Shown piece by piece: positions 53,375 to 61,730 of a stretch of 64,000 nucleotides of DNA. The DNA lies in contig NZ_JABAIT010000011.1 in NCBI RefSeq assembly GCF_012843265.1, positions 1 to 64,000 of the forward strand. The letters run 5' to 3'. The notes below the pieces were generated by a model. That model was not told the origin of the DNA. It saw only the letters and a program-made list of their open reading frames with translations, and searched no databases. Every line of letters starts with the position of its first letter. Position 1 is the stretch's first letter. The translations under genes and the position numbers were made by a program. Origin of the DNA: Bacillus sp. DNRA2 (GTDB taxonomy: Bacteria; Bacillota; Bacilli; Bacillales; Cytobacillaceae).

Positions 53375-53400
53375 CCAAAAGGCCGCCTACAGGCGGCCCC
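53375..53400 (-). terminator. Terminator of asnO
   Basis: A perfect 8-bp GC-rich stem GGCCGCCT / AGGCGGCC is followed on the minus strand by TTTTGG. It ends three bases before the asnO stop. Confidence 0.8.
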
Positions 53401-53403
53401 GAC

Positions 53404-55242
53404 TCAATTTTCCACTATATTAATCCCGTAATCTTTGAACCACACATGGATTTGATAGAGATGAGCTAATAATTGCGGACCGGTCATCAGTTGGCCGAAC
53501 CACGGCTCCTTAAACGATGCACCACCGGTATCAACAATCGCACGCAACTTCTCACCATCAAAAAACTCATGTAAAGCAGAGTTCTTATCGCCGAGAGCAT
53601 CGCCTAACAACCCGGTTACTAGCTTCGTATACTCTGGATTGTGCGTTTTCGGATAAGGGCTCTTTTTCCGATAAAGGATTTCAGCAGGTAACAAGCCTTC
53701 TAATGCCTTACGCAATAACCCTTTTTCACGATGACCAAAGGTTTTCATTTCCCATGGAATGTTCCACACATACTCGACTAGTCGGTGGTCAGCGAATGGT
53801 ACGCGCACCTCAAGACTCGCTCCCATACTCATTCGGTCTTTACGATCTAAGAGCGTGGTCATAAACCAAATCATATTCAAATAAAACAACTCACGCCGCT
53901 TAGCATCGACCGTACTTTCACCATCAAGTCGTGGCGTCTCAGCAATGGCTTCTGAGTACCTGCTCATCGTGTATTCAGGCAATCGCAATCGTGCTTGCCA
54001 CTTATCTTTCAACAATGATTGGCGTGCATCAACGCTTCTCATCCATGGAAATCCTGCTCGATTCAAATCGTCCTCGCGATAAAACCATGGGTAACCGCCA
54101 AAAATCTCATCAGCACATTCCCCTGACAGGCTAACAACAAAATCCTGCTTGATTTCGCGACAAAACCATAATAATGACGAATCGACATCGGCCATTCCTG
54201 GCAAATCGCGCACATGAACTGCTTCGTTTAAATGCTGGGCCAAATCAGCTTGAGAAATGATGCAGCTATGATGAATGGTTCCAAAATCCTGGACCATTTT
54301 CTGAATAAAAGCGGCATCAGAATTGGGTTGAAATTCATTTTCTTTAAAAAACTTCGCGTTCCCTTCGTAATCGATGGAATAAGTATGCAACGAACCCTTT
54401 CCTTCAGCGGCAAACTGCCGAGCGGCTATCGCTGTTATCGCACTAGAATCGACACCGCCGGACAAAAACGTACAAAGCGGAACATCGGAAACGAGCTGGC
54501 GAGTCACAGCATCCGTAACAAGTTCGCGGACCTTATCAATCGTATCACCGACACTGTCCTGGTGCTCAGCACTCACCACATTCCAGTAACGCCACACCTT
54601 TAATCCGTTCACGGTTAACGAAAGAGCATGGCCCGGACGCAATTCCTTCACTCCTTTAAAAACACCAACTCCTGGAGAACGGGATGGTCCAAGTCCAAAC
54701 ACCTCCGCCAAGCCTTCACGATCAATTTCGCAAGCAACCTGTGGGTGTGCTAGTAGGGCCTTTAATTCAGAACCAAAAATCAAACCGCTCCCAGATTCCT
54801 TGTAAAATAGTGGTTTTACACCAAGACGATCCCGACCGATGAACAGTTTTTCCCGTTTTTCATCCCAAACAGCAAAGGCAAATATCCCGTTTAAATAATC
54901 AACGCACTGCTCCTGCCACTCAATATATGCCGTTAGTAAAACTTCTGTATCGGAATGACCCTTGAAAGAATATCCTTTAATAAGAAGCTCTTTGCGGATA
55001 TCCTCAGTATTGTAAAGTTCGCCATTATAACAAATGGTGTAACGGTCCTTGGTCATCGGCTGCTTACCCCCAACAGGGTCGACAACGACGAGGCGTTTAT
55101 GACCAAATCCGGCATGTAAATCCGTCCAAACATTCGTATCATCAGGACCACGTTTTGCTAAAGTTTCTGCCATCTTCGCAATTGTTTTTGCTTCAGAACG
55201 AATGTCTTTTTGATAATCAACCCAACCCGAGATTCCGCACAT
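53404..55242 (-). CDS. asnO: Asparagine synthase, AsnO type
   Basis: Glutamine-hydrolysing asparagine synthetase. The 612-residue protein has Cys2 as N-terminal glutaminase nucleophile, then RLVVVDP, YNGELYN and GHSDTEVLL of the class II amidotransferase domain. The synthetase domain has PP-loop SGGVDSS. Gene order beside yisN-like and yisL genes and the length fit B. subtilis asnO (yisO), which is linked to sporulation, rather than asnB or asnH. The ATG follows GAGGAGAAAAGACAG. It is monocistronic. Confidence 0.92.
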   Translation of the reverse strand: MCGISGWVDYQKDIRSEAKTIAKMAETLAKRGPDDTNVWTDLHAGFGHKRLVVVDPVGGKQPMTKDRYTICYNGELYNTEDIRKELLIKGYSFKGHSDTEVLLTAYIEWQEQCVDYLNGIFAFAVWDEKREKLFIGRDRLGVKPLFYKESGSGLIFGSELKALLAHPQVACEIDREGLAEVFGLGPSRSPGVGVFKGVKELRPGHALSLTVNGLKVWRYWNVVSAEHQDSVGDTIDKVRELVTDAVTRQLVSDVPLCTFLSGGVDSSAITAIAARQFAAEGKGSLHTYSIDYEGNAKFFKENEFQPNSDAAFIQKMVQDFGTIHHSCIISQADLAQHLNEAVHVRDLPGMADVDSSLLWFCREIKQDFVVSLSGECADEIFGGYPWFYREDDLNRAGFPWMRSVDARQSLLKDKWQARLRLPEYTMSRYSEAIAETPRLDGESTVDAKRRELFYLNMIWFMTTLLDRKDRMSMGASLEVRVPFADHRLVEYVWNIPWEMKTFGHREKGLLRKALEGLLPAEILYRKKSPYPKTHNPEYTKLVTGLLGDALGDKNSALHEFFDGEKLRAIVDTGGASFKEPWFGQLMTGPQLLAHLYQIHVWFKDYGINIVEN

Positions 55243-55400
55243 CTGTCTTTTCTCCTCACTTCCAAATTAGACTATTGTTCCGGTAATGATTTATCTTATG
55301 CATCCTCGAAAAAATGGTTATTTTAAAAAACAAGCTAATGGTTTAAAAAGTGGGTAAAGTGTCTAGAAAGAAAGTGAGGGACTATCCACGGAGGGAAATC

Positions 55401-55961
55401 ATGAATCGACAACAGCGAATGCGCCTATTTGAAGGTCAGGCAAGGGCCTTTACAACTGGAATAGTTGAATATATTAACGATCAATGGGTTTTCTTTGATG
55501 AAGAAACAGAGGAAGCCTCAAGTCTCGATGAATATCTACATCAAGAAATTGAAGTATTTCACAACAAATGCTGGAAAAAGGGAATTTTATTCGAGGAAGG
55601 AAAGCTTGGATTTGCTGACGATATTTATCTTTTCAAAAATCAAGATACACTCAGAATTAAGAGGCATCTGATTTATTCTTTGGAAAGATTGGTGGAGGAT
55701 CTTCATGATGATGCCTTCATTCACTTCATCACGACACTAAACTCATTAAAATTCTCCATTTATGATTGTATTTATTGCTACAATCATTTAACGTTTTTGA
55801 ATCGAAATATTCCAAATAGCGGTGTGAATTTTCTTGTATTTGATAATCAGGAACTAATTTGTACCGTGCAACATCATTTCACCTACTATGAAAAAAGTAG
55901 CGATCGCTTTGAATTTACACTAAACAGCGGGAAACGCTTGATTATCGAAAAGATTTCTTAA
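55401..55961 (+). CDS. DUF2777-like protein (YisN position)
   Basis: A 186-residue soluble protein (MNRQQRMRLFEGQARAFTTGIVEYINDQWVFFDEETEEAS...). The N-terminal 50 residues look like a small beta-barrel and the rest is mixed. It resembles Bacillus DUF2777/YisN proteins and lies at the same place, between asnO and yisL. Its function is unknown. The ATG at 55401 follows GGAGGG five bases away; an upstream start at 55350 has no site. It diverges from asnO. Confidence 0.75.
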   Translation: MNRQQRMRLFEGQARAFTTGIVEYINDQWVFFDEETEEASSLDEYLHQEIEVFHNKCWKKGILFEEGKLGFADDIYLFKNQDTLRIKRHLIYSLERLVEDLHDDAFIHFITTLNSLKFSIYDCIYCYNHLTFLNRNIPNSGVNFLVFDNQELICTVQHHFTYYEKSSDRFEFTLNSGKRLIIEKIS

Positions 55962-56004
55962 TTAGAAATGCGGAAGCGGCCCGCTCCCATGATTTTTGAA
56001 AAAG

Positions 56005-56043
56005 AAAAACCAGGTCCCGCATCATTAGCGGACCTGGTTTTCA
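56005..56043. terminator. Bidirectional terminator, DUF2777 gene / yisL
   Basis: AAAACCAGGTCC pairs with GGACCTGGTTTT across CGCATCATTAGC (one inner pair mismatched), between convergent genes. Confidence 0.85.
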
Positions 56044-56052
56044 TTTCATTGA

Positions 56053-56397
56053 TTAAAAGAAATCGAAGCCGATTGGTAAGGAAAAGCCTAAAGCGAATAC
56101 TAAAACTAACGCAATCACAAATTGAGCCCATGCTCCAGTTGCTTTCTGCTGCTTGTTAAGCTTTGCTAAGACCATTTCCATGCTACCGATGACCCAAATT
56201 CCAACTGCAGCTTTCAATAGGTGCATGCTCCACATTGTGATGATCATACCGCCAGTTAATACAATTAAAATATAGAAAACTCTTAAAATCATTTTGACAA
56301 TTTTTGCGCCCTTTTCGTTGCCTCTCTTTTGCAGCGAAACAGCCACAAAAAATAGAATTAGCGCCAGTAACCATGCCGTGATATGTGCGTGAACCAA
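56053..56397 (-). CDS. yisL: YisL family membrane protein (UPF0344)
   Basis: A 114-residue membrane protein with four hydrophobic helices, starting MVHAHITAWLLALILFFVAV and with HLLKAAVGIWVIGSMEMV in the third segment, as in UPF0344/YisL. The function is unknown. The start is TTG, nine bases after AGGGGGA. It lies at the expected place near asnO and gerP in the Bacillus gene order. Confidence 0.88.
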   Translation of the reverse strand: MVHAHITAWLLALILFFVAVSLQKRGNEKGAKIVKMILRVFYILIVLTGGMIITMWSMHLLKAAVGIWVIGSMEMVLAKLNKQQKATGAWAQFVIALVLVFALGFSLPIGFDFF

Positions 56398-56519
56398 TTA
56401 AATTTCCCCCTAATTCCCACTTAATAATTATTATTAACAAATACATCATATCACAATTTGTAGAAAAATACTAAATATAAGGTGATAAACTTAAAAACTA
56501 TAAAAATTTAAAAAAGCGG

Positions 56520-57698
56520 TCATTTCTCAGTTGATTTTCGCAGCTTCACAAACTTTACATATGTAACTAAACGCCACAGCCATTCAACCGGTCCGTATGA
56601 AAAGCGCCGCAGCCATAATGAGCTGCACAATAGCTGCACTACAAATATTGCCAATACAAGCAATGCTCCTTCAAACAAAGATATTTCCCCATAAAGCCCC
56701 AGTCCATATGAGTAAAAAATTAATGTAGCGATAACTGATTGGAATAGATAGTTGCTGAGCGACATTTTTCCAATTGCTGCAAACGGGGCAAGCCATCTTC
56801 TCAGGCTTTCTTTTTCGACAAGAAGCACGATCCATAAACCATAAAAAATCGTTAAACTAAAGCCACCAATGCTATCCTGAGCAAACTGTACGGCGGCGTT
56901 CCCTTCCAACCAATACGGAAGCAGCTTCACGATGAGACCGACCACAAACGTCAAACAGCAAAGGATTAAAATCTCGTGCTTATATTGACGCGTACGAATG
57001 AGCCAGCTTTCTTTGGCAACCCCAGCACCAATTAACATAAACGGATAAATCGAGATGAGGAAAAATGGGAGATTGCCGAGATTATTTGTAAAATACCAAT
57101 CACTAACCCGCTGCGTCGTAATTTCCCAAAAAGTTCCACTTTGATAAACTACAAGGGATTGTTCAACAGCTTGAATATCAGTCAATTCGCTTGGAAGCAT
57201 CTGACTTCCACTTGAAGTGAACATTAATAGAAAAACTAACAAAATCGTTGGAATACCGTAAAGGCCTGTACCAAACAAGAGCAGCGTCCGACCGGAGAAC
57301 ACCAACATGGGTAAAACAAGAAAACCTAACAGCGCATATTCAATTAAAATATCACCATGCCATACAAAAAAGGCATGAAAAATCCCAATCATAAGAAGCA
57401 TGAATAATCGTCTTACAGCAAGGACCGGAAAATTCAAGCCACGACTTTGCGACTTTTCGCGAATTAAGATAAGACTATAGCCAAACAGCAGCGAAAATAA
57501 TGGATAAAAGCTAGCTTGAGCAAAGACATCTATGAATATATATGTTGCTTTCTCTAAAGGTTCGTCCCACCAAGTCAAAGGATCAATGTATAACAACGGG
57601 GAATGAAATGACATCATATTCACAAGAAATATTCCTAAAATTGATATGCCACGAATGATATCCAGAGACATAAGTCGTTCGTCATTTAGCTTAGCCAC
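56520..57698 (-). CDS. DUF418 family integral membrane protein (YeiB/YxaH type)
   Basis: A 392-residue protein with about ten membrane helices. The N-terminal RLMSLDIIRGISILGIFLVNMMSF and the C-terminal FAAIGKMSLSNYLFQSVIATLIFY followed by GPVEWLWR are the hallmarks of DUF418/DUF405 proteins, such as YeiB, YxaH and YrkO. A relationship to acyltransferase-3 folds has been proposed, but the function is unknown. The start is GTG after GGAGGTGAGGCA. It is a single-gene insertion relative to the B. subtilis yisL-gerP order. Confidence 0.88.
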   Translation of the reverse strand: MAKLNDERLMSLDIIRGISILGIFLVNMMSFHSPLLYIDPLTWWDEPLEKATYIFIDVFAQASFYPLFSLLFGYSLILIREKSQSRGLNFPVLAVRRLFMLLMIGIFHAFFVWHGDILIEYALLGFLVLPMLVFSGRTLLLFGTGLYGIPTILLVFLLMFTSSGSQMLPSELTDIQAVEQSLVVYQSGTFWEITTQRVSDWYFTNNLGNLPFFLISIYPFMLIGAGVAKESWLIRTRQYKHEILILCCLTFVVGLIVKLLPYWLEGNAAVQFAQDSIGGFSLTIFYGLWIVLLVEKESLRRWLAPFAAIGKMSLSNYLFQSVIATLIFYSYGLGLYGEISLFEGALLVLAIFVVQLLCSSLWLRRFSYGPVEWLWRLVTYVKFVKLRKSTEK

Positions 57699-57820
57699 TG
57701 CCTCACCTCCCTACTGCACTTTTATTTATCATACCGAATTCTCCACTGAAATGACAAAAGGACAGATCAACCTGTGGCTAATCCATCCTCTTATCATGTA
57801 TTTAAATTATATAGTGGGCA

Positions 57821-59422
57821 TTAATTAACGAAACGAGTTACTTCTTCTTCACTCTTGTTCTCTTTCCAATAATCATTTCTTAAATGGATTTTTTGAATTT
57901 TTCCTGATGCAGTTTTTGGTAATTCATCAACAAATGTTGCCCCAGTAACTGCCTTGAAATGAGCTAATTTCTCTCTAGAAAAAGCAATAACCTCTTTTTC
58001 TGTTAAACTAGCACCTTCTTTGACAACAACAAAGGCGTGTGGAGTTTCACCCCATTTTGCATGTGGGACAGCAATAACAGCAGCCTCAAGGATTGCTGGG
58101 TGCTCATAAAGTACACCTTCAACTTCAATAGAAGAAATATTTTCTCCACCTGAAATAATGATATCTTTTTTGCGGTCAACGATGTCAACGTATCCATTCT
58201 CGTCAATCGTTCCCATGTCTCCAGTATGAAGATAGCCGTTCTTGATGGTCTTCATTGTTTCTTCTTCATTTTTCCAATATCCAAGCATGACACCATGGCT
58301 TTTCACAACAACTTCACCAATCGATTGACCATCATGAGCAACAGCCTCACCATTATCATCAAGAAGCTTTACTTCAACACCCATTTGAGCGTATCCAGCT
58401 TTGGCCTTCAGACGATATTTGTCCTTCTTAGGTAAATCTAGAAGGTGTGAACGAATTGTAGATACAGTCGCAAACGGTGAAAGCTCTGTCATTCCGTATA
58501 CTTGAATAAACTCCCAACCAAGTTCCTCTTCAACCCTAGTAATGAATGCAGGTGGTGGAGCAGAACCAGCAACGACAACGCGCACATCTTGTTCAACTTC
58601 AGGTACATTCTTCTCATAATATTGGATTAGAGCATTTAATACGGTTGGAGCCATGTGCATAATGGTTACCTTATGCTTTAGAATTTCAGCCCAAATTGAA
58701 TCAGCCGTTGCTTTTCTTAAGAAAACTTGACTTGCTCCATTAGCTGTATAATAAAATGGTGAACCCCAACCATTCACGTGGAACATTGGCAGGATATGTA
58801 ACAACACATCGGTATCATATACGCGTAAATGATGCTGAGCACTTAATGCATGTAGGTAGTTATTGCGATGAGTGAGCATAACACCTTTTGGATTTCCTGT
58901 AGTTCCGCTCGTGTATAAAAGACTCGCAACATCGTTTTCATCTAATTCCGCGCGATCGAATGGAAGTGTTGATTGATTTTCCAACCAAGCATCATAATCC
59001 AATTCAGGAGTATCCGATTCTTTGTAGTGCACGATGATAGATTCAACTGTCTCGAGCTTGTCCTTAATTGGAACAATTAGTTCATAAAGGTCCTGATCAA
59101 CAAAAAGGACTCTTGATTCACTATGATTTAAAATAAATAAGTAATCTTCTGGTTTTAGTCGGGTATTTAGCGGCACCATAATCGCCCCAAGTTGATATAT
59201 CCCGTAAAAACCTTCATACATTTCCATGCTATTTGGCGCCAAGTATGCAACACGGTCACCCTTCTGTACACCTAAATCTCTTAAACCATGTGATAAACGG
59301 TTAACTCTTTCGTTCATTTCAGCATATGTATACACTCTGTCGTCAGTAAAAATTGCCGGTTTTGATCCATATAAGGAAACTGCCCGATCCAGAAAGCTTG
59401 TTAATACTAAAGGTACATTCAT
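57821..59422 (-). CDS. Acyl-CoA synthetase (AMP-forming), long-chain type
   Basis: A 533-residue ANL-family ligase that activates a carboxylic acid to its CoA thioester. The P-loop-like motif LLYTSGTTGNPKGVMLTHRN, motif QVYGMTELSP, the YLHTGDMGTID hinge region and the catalytic Lys in KTASGKIQK are intact. Close relatives are fatty- or medium-chain acyl-CoA ligases (FadD/LcfB-like); the substrate cannot be fixed. The ATG at 59422 is five bases after GAGGTGG; the GTG at 59431 overlaps it. It is divergent from gerPA. Confidence 0.92.
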   Translation of the reverse strand: MNVPLVLTSFLDRAVSLYGSKPAIFTDDRVYTYAEMNERVNRLSHGLRDLGVQKGDRVAYLAPNSMEMYEGFYGIYQLGAIMVPLNTRLKPEDYLFILNHSESRVLFVDQDLYELIVPIKDKLETVESIIVHYKESDTPELDYDAWLENQSTLPFDRAELDENDVASLLYTSGTTGNPKGVMLTHRNNYLHALSAQHHLRVYDTDVLLHILPMFHVNGWGSPFYYTANGASQVFLRKATADSIWAEILKHKVTIMHMAPTVLNALIQYYEKNVPEVEQDVRVVVAGSAPPPAFITRVEEELGWEFIQVYGMTELSPFATVSTIRSHLLDLPKKDKYRLKAKAGYAQMGVEVKLLDDNGEAVAHDGQSIGEVVVKSHGVMLGYWKNEEETMKTIKNGYLHTGDMGTIDENGYVDIVDRKKDIIISGGENISSIEVEGVLYEHPAILEAAVIAVPHAKWGETPHAFVVVKEGASLTEKEVIAFSREKLAHFKAVTGATFVDELPKTASGKIQKIHLRNDYWKENKSEEEVTRFVN

Positions 59423-59611
59423 CCGTTCCACCTCTTGATTGATTATTGTAATTTGATTTAATTTTCAAAATATAATTTATTTTAGCACGATTCTGTCTTT
59501 ATTTGACGAAATGAAATTTGCTAAATTCCCTTGATATATAACACTATTCGACAGTTTTTCCAGTTTATATGAAAATATATGTCTAGTTTTAGTGAATCTA
59601 GGCTAATTAAT

Positions 59612-59639
59612 CACCTTTCTTTGCCTAGTACATAGAATA
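59612..59639 (+). promoter_or_regulatory. Sigma-K-type promoter of gerPABCDEF
   Basis: CACC (59612-59615) and CATAGAATA (59631-59639) match the sigma-K -35 core AC and the -10 CATA-N3-TA, with AC and CATA 16 bases apart. It lies 31 bases before gerPA. gerP operons are known to be transcribed late in the mother cell. Confidence 0.8.
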
Positions 59640-59670
59640 TTAAAGAAGTAATCTATGAAGGGTGTTTCTT

Positions 59671-59892
59671 ATGCCAGCAATTGTTGGAGTTGTTCAAGTG
59701 ATGAATATCGGTAGCAGTTCTGTCTTCAACATTGGCGATGTCTATAAAATTATGCCATTTGCCACAGCCAAAACTTTTTCAGGCGCAGGCTCCTTTAATA
59801 CCGGAGATGGGCTCAATGTATCAAACCATTACAGTTCAACGAATACGTATGATCAAGATTTACTAGATCAAGGAAATTACATGAATGTTTAG
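59671..59892 (+). CDS. gerPA: Spore germination protein GerPA
   Basis: A 73-residue coat-associated protein needed for germinants to cross the coat. The start MPAIVGVVQVMNIGSSSVFNIGD carries the GerP signature SSSVFNIGD. A Gly/Ser-rich SFSGAGSFNTGDG follows. The paralogue GerPF at the end of the operon has the same MPA...F-SGAG architecture. The ATG at 59671 follows AAGGGTG by six bases. It is first in the gerP operon. Confidence 0.95.
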   Translation: MPAIVGVVQVMNIGSSSVFNIGDVYKIMPFATAKTFSGAGSFNTGDGLNVSNHYSSTNTYDQDLLDQGNYMNV

Positions 59893-59900
59893 GTGATATG

Positions 59901-60119
59901 ATGAATTTTTATATCCAACAGTCAATTCATATTAATTTTTTGAAGGTTGAAGGAATTTCCAACTCATCTGTCCTACAAATAGGCAGCTCTGGGATCATTA
60001 AACCTGCTTCCCATCTATATAATACCGGCGGATTCACGGCACCAGCACCAAAAGCCAAAAAAACAAATGGAATAGCAGAAGGTACAACGGTCTCAACTCC
60101 TTCAGTTCCATTAACGTAA
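59901..60119 (+). CDS. gerPB: Spore germination protein GerPB
   Basis: A 72-residue coat protein of the GerP set. FLKVEGISNSSVLQIGSSGII is the shared SSVxxIG module, and a Pro/Ala-rich end (FTAPAPKAKK) follows. The second of two adjacent ATG codons is chosen, five bases after AGGTG. The gap to gerPA is eight bases. Confidence 0.93.
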   Translation: MNFYIQQSIHINFLKVEGISNSSVLQIGSSGIIKPASHLYNTGGFTAPAPKAKKTNGIAEGTTVSTPSVPLT

Positions 60120-60177
60120 CATTCACAATTCACATTTTTTGCCAAGCTGATGAATCGGCCAACTGCGAGGTGGTTAA

Positions 60178-60801
60178 ATGTATCAGGATCTTCAATATTA
60201 TCTTCAGCAATTACATGAATCCATGCAGAAGCAAGAACAGCGGATTCAAGCGCTTGAAGAAACTGTTTCACAGTTAAAATCAGAGTTGGCTGAACTGAAA
60301 GACAAGCCAAAAATTAACGTCGAAAAAATTGAATATAAGTTTGATCAATTAAAAGTAGAGACCCTTGAAGGGACGCTGAACATCGGCTTGAATCCTTCCG
60401 ATTTACAAGGTATCGATAATTTGGAAATCAATCAAGCTGATGGCAAGCAAAATGGCACCCCAAAGGATCCTAAGGACTTGTTTCGAAGTACAATTGAGCT
60501 TGAAGAAGAAGTATACAGAACGTTAGAAACTGAACTGCCGACATTAATTGCCAATGCAGAAGCAAGGGTCAATCAAAAGCTTAATGAACAATATATTGAT
60601 TTCATAAAAGATGATATTAAAATGCAGGTTCCAGCTCGGGTACAGCATCACGTTCGCCAAACACCATTTTCTGGGGATGAACGAGACCAGGAAACCTGGA
60701 AACAAAGTATCATTAGTAAGCTCCTTCAGGAAATGGAGAACGGAATTTGTACCTTTATTAACAACCTACCGAACTTGATGAAGGGAATGAAAAACGAATG
60801 A
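60178..60801 (+). CDS. gerPC: Spore germination protein GerPC
   Basis: A 207-residue protein, the largest of the GerP set. Residues 1-45 form a coiled coil rich in Gln, Glu and Leu (QQLHESMQKQEQRIQALEE). An acidic middle follows, then a conserved C-terminus DDIKMQVPARVQHHVRQ. GerPC does not share the SSxxxIGD module of the other GerP proteins, so it is probably the scaffold of the complex. The ATG follows GAGGTGGTTAA. It overlaps gerPD by four bases. Confidence 0.94.
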   Translation: MYQDLQYYLQQLHESMQKQEQRIQALEETVSQLKSELAELKDKPKINVEKIEYKFDQLKVETLEGTLNIGLNPSDLQGIDNLEINQADGKQNGTPKDPKDLFRSTIELEEEVYRTLETELPTLIANAEARVNQKLNEQYIDFIKDDIKMQVPARVQHHVRQTPFSGDERDQETWKQSIISKLLQEMENGICTFINNLPNLMKGMKNE

Positions 60802-60971
60802 ACTTCCACGTCTACAATCGTGAGCTCTGCGTGGGACATATTAGAATTATCGGGGTGTCCAGTTCTTCCGTGCTAATGGTTGGTGATGTGGATACCATCC
60901 AATTGGCTTCCACGTTTGATACCCCTGCAGAATCGTTAATTATTGGTCCATTTGTTCCACTCGCCCCTTAA
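60798..60971 (+). CDS. gerPD: Spore germination protein GerPD
   Basis: A 57-residue coat protein too short for routine ORF lists. It starts MNFHVYNRELCVGHIRIIGV and carries the module VSSSSVLMVGDVDTI. The ATG overlaps the gerPC stop codon (ATGA), so translation is coupled. The product resembles GerPB and the second half of GerPE. Confidence 0.92.
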   Translation: MNFHVYNRELCVGHIRIIGVSSSSVLMVGDVDTIQLASTFDTPAESLIIGPFVPLAP

Positions 60972-60983
60972 GGAGGTGCCATC

Positions 60984-61412
60984 ATGTTTAAACGCTCCTC
61001 TTTTGTTGATTCACTTAAGGTGGACTCTCTGCAATTTAGCTCCATCATTCAATTGGGAGATTCTCATTATATTAGAGGAACCAACCTTGCATTGGCTGAA
61101 CAACGTGAGGAAGAAATATTTTTCGGGCAGGAAGGCGATTTTAGCCGCTATCGCGTTTTTTCAGAGCCCATCCCTCTACCACTGCTTACTGAGCACTTGG
61201 GGATTGAAAGGAATAATCATGGTGCTTGCGGTATAAAAGTGGGAACTATTGATATTATCGGGGTCTCTTCATCTTCTCTTGTTCATATTGGCAATAGTAA
61301 AATTGTCCAGATGGAAGCACGCATTAAGCACATTCGCCATTTATTATTTCCAAGTGAATATCCATTCGGTGAGGAAACCGAAGTGAACAAGGATATGGTA
61401 TCTACTGAATGA
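60984..61412 (+). CDS. gerPE: Spore germination protein GerPE
   Basis: A 142-residue coat protein. It contains two copies of the GerP module: SLQFSSIIQLGDSHYI near residue 15 and IIGVSSSSLVHIGNSKIV near residue 90. It is preceded by AAGGAGGTGCCATC, a strong ribosome binding site, 12 bases after gerPD. Its stop overlaps the region before gerPF. Confidence 0.94.
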   Translation: MFKRSSFVDSLKVDSLQFSSIIQLGDSHYIRGTNLALAEQREEEIFFGQEGDFSRYRVFSEPIPLPLLTEHLGIERNNHGACGIKVGTIDIIGVSSSSLVHIGNSKIVQMEARIKHIRHLLFPSEYPFGEETEVNKDMVSTE

Positions 61413-61429
61413 GGCAAAGGAGGTTGAAT

Positions 61430-61648
61430 ATGCCAGCTTTCGTTGGACCAGTACAAATTGTCAATGTAAGTGGCGGAGTCGTACAATTTGGAGATACGAT
61501 GTTTATTTCACCAAAAAGTAATTCCAAGTCCTTTTCAGGCGCAGGAGCCGGTAACACTGGAGGGCTTGTCGTAACAAATAATGGAGTCAACGGAACAAAT
61601 GTCCTCGATTCAAATCTTGTTGATCAGCCAACAGTAGGGAATAACTAG
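61430..61648 (+). CDS. gerPF: Spore germination protein GerPF
   Basis: A 72-residue coat protein similar to GerPA. It starts MPAFVGPVQIVNVSGGVVQFGD and has FSGAGAGNTGG in the middle. The ATG at 61430 follows AAAGGAGG; a longer frame from 61409 starts inside gerPE. It ends the operon and is followed by a bidirectional terminator. Confidence 0.94.
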   Translation: MPAFVGPVQIVNVSGGVVQFGDTMFISPKSNSKSFSGAGAGNTGGLVVTNNGVNGTNVLDSNLVDQPTVGNN

Positions 61649-61680
61649 AAAAACGCAAATGGCTTGCCCAGGAGCAAGAT

Positions 61681-61723
61681 AAAAAAATGACGTGAACCCC
61701 CTCATCGTTCACGTCATTTTTTA
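61681..61723. terminator. Bidirectional terminator, gerPF / addA
   Basis: AAAAAATGACGTGAAC pairs with GTTCACGTCATTTTTT across a 9-base loop, with A- and T-runs on both sides. Confidence 0.9.
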
Positions 61724-61730
61724 TTTATCA

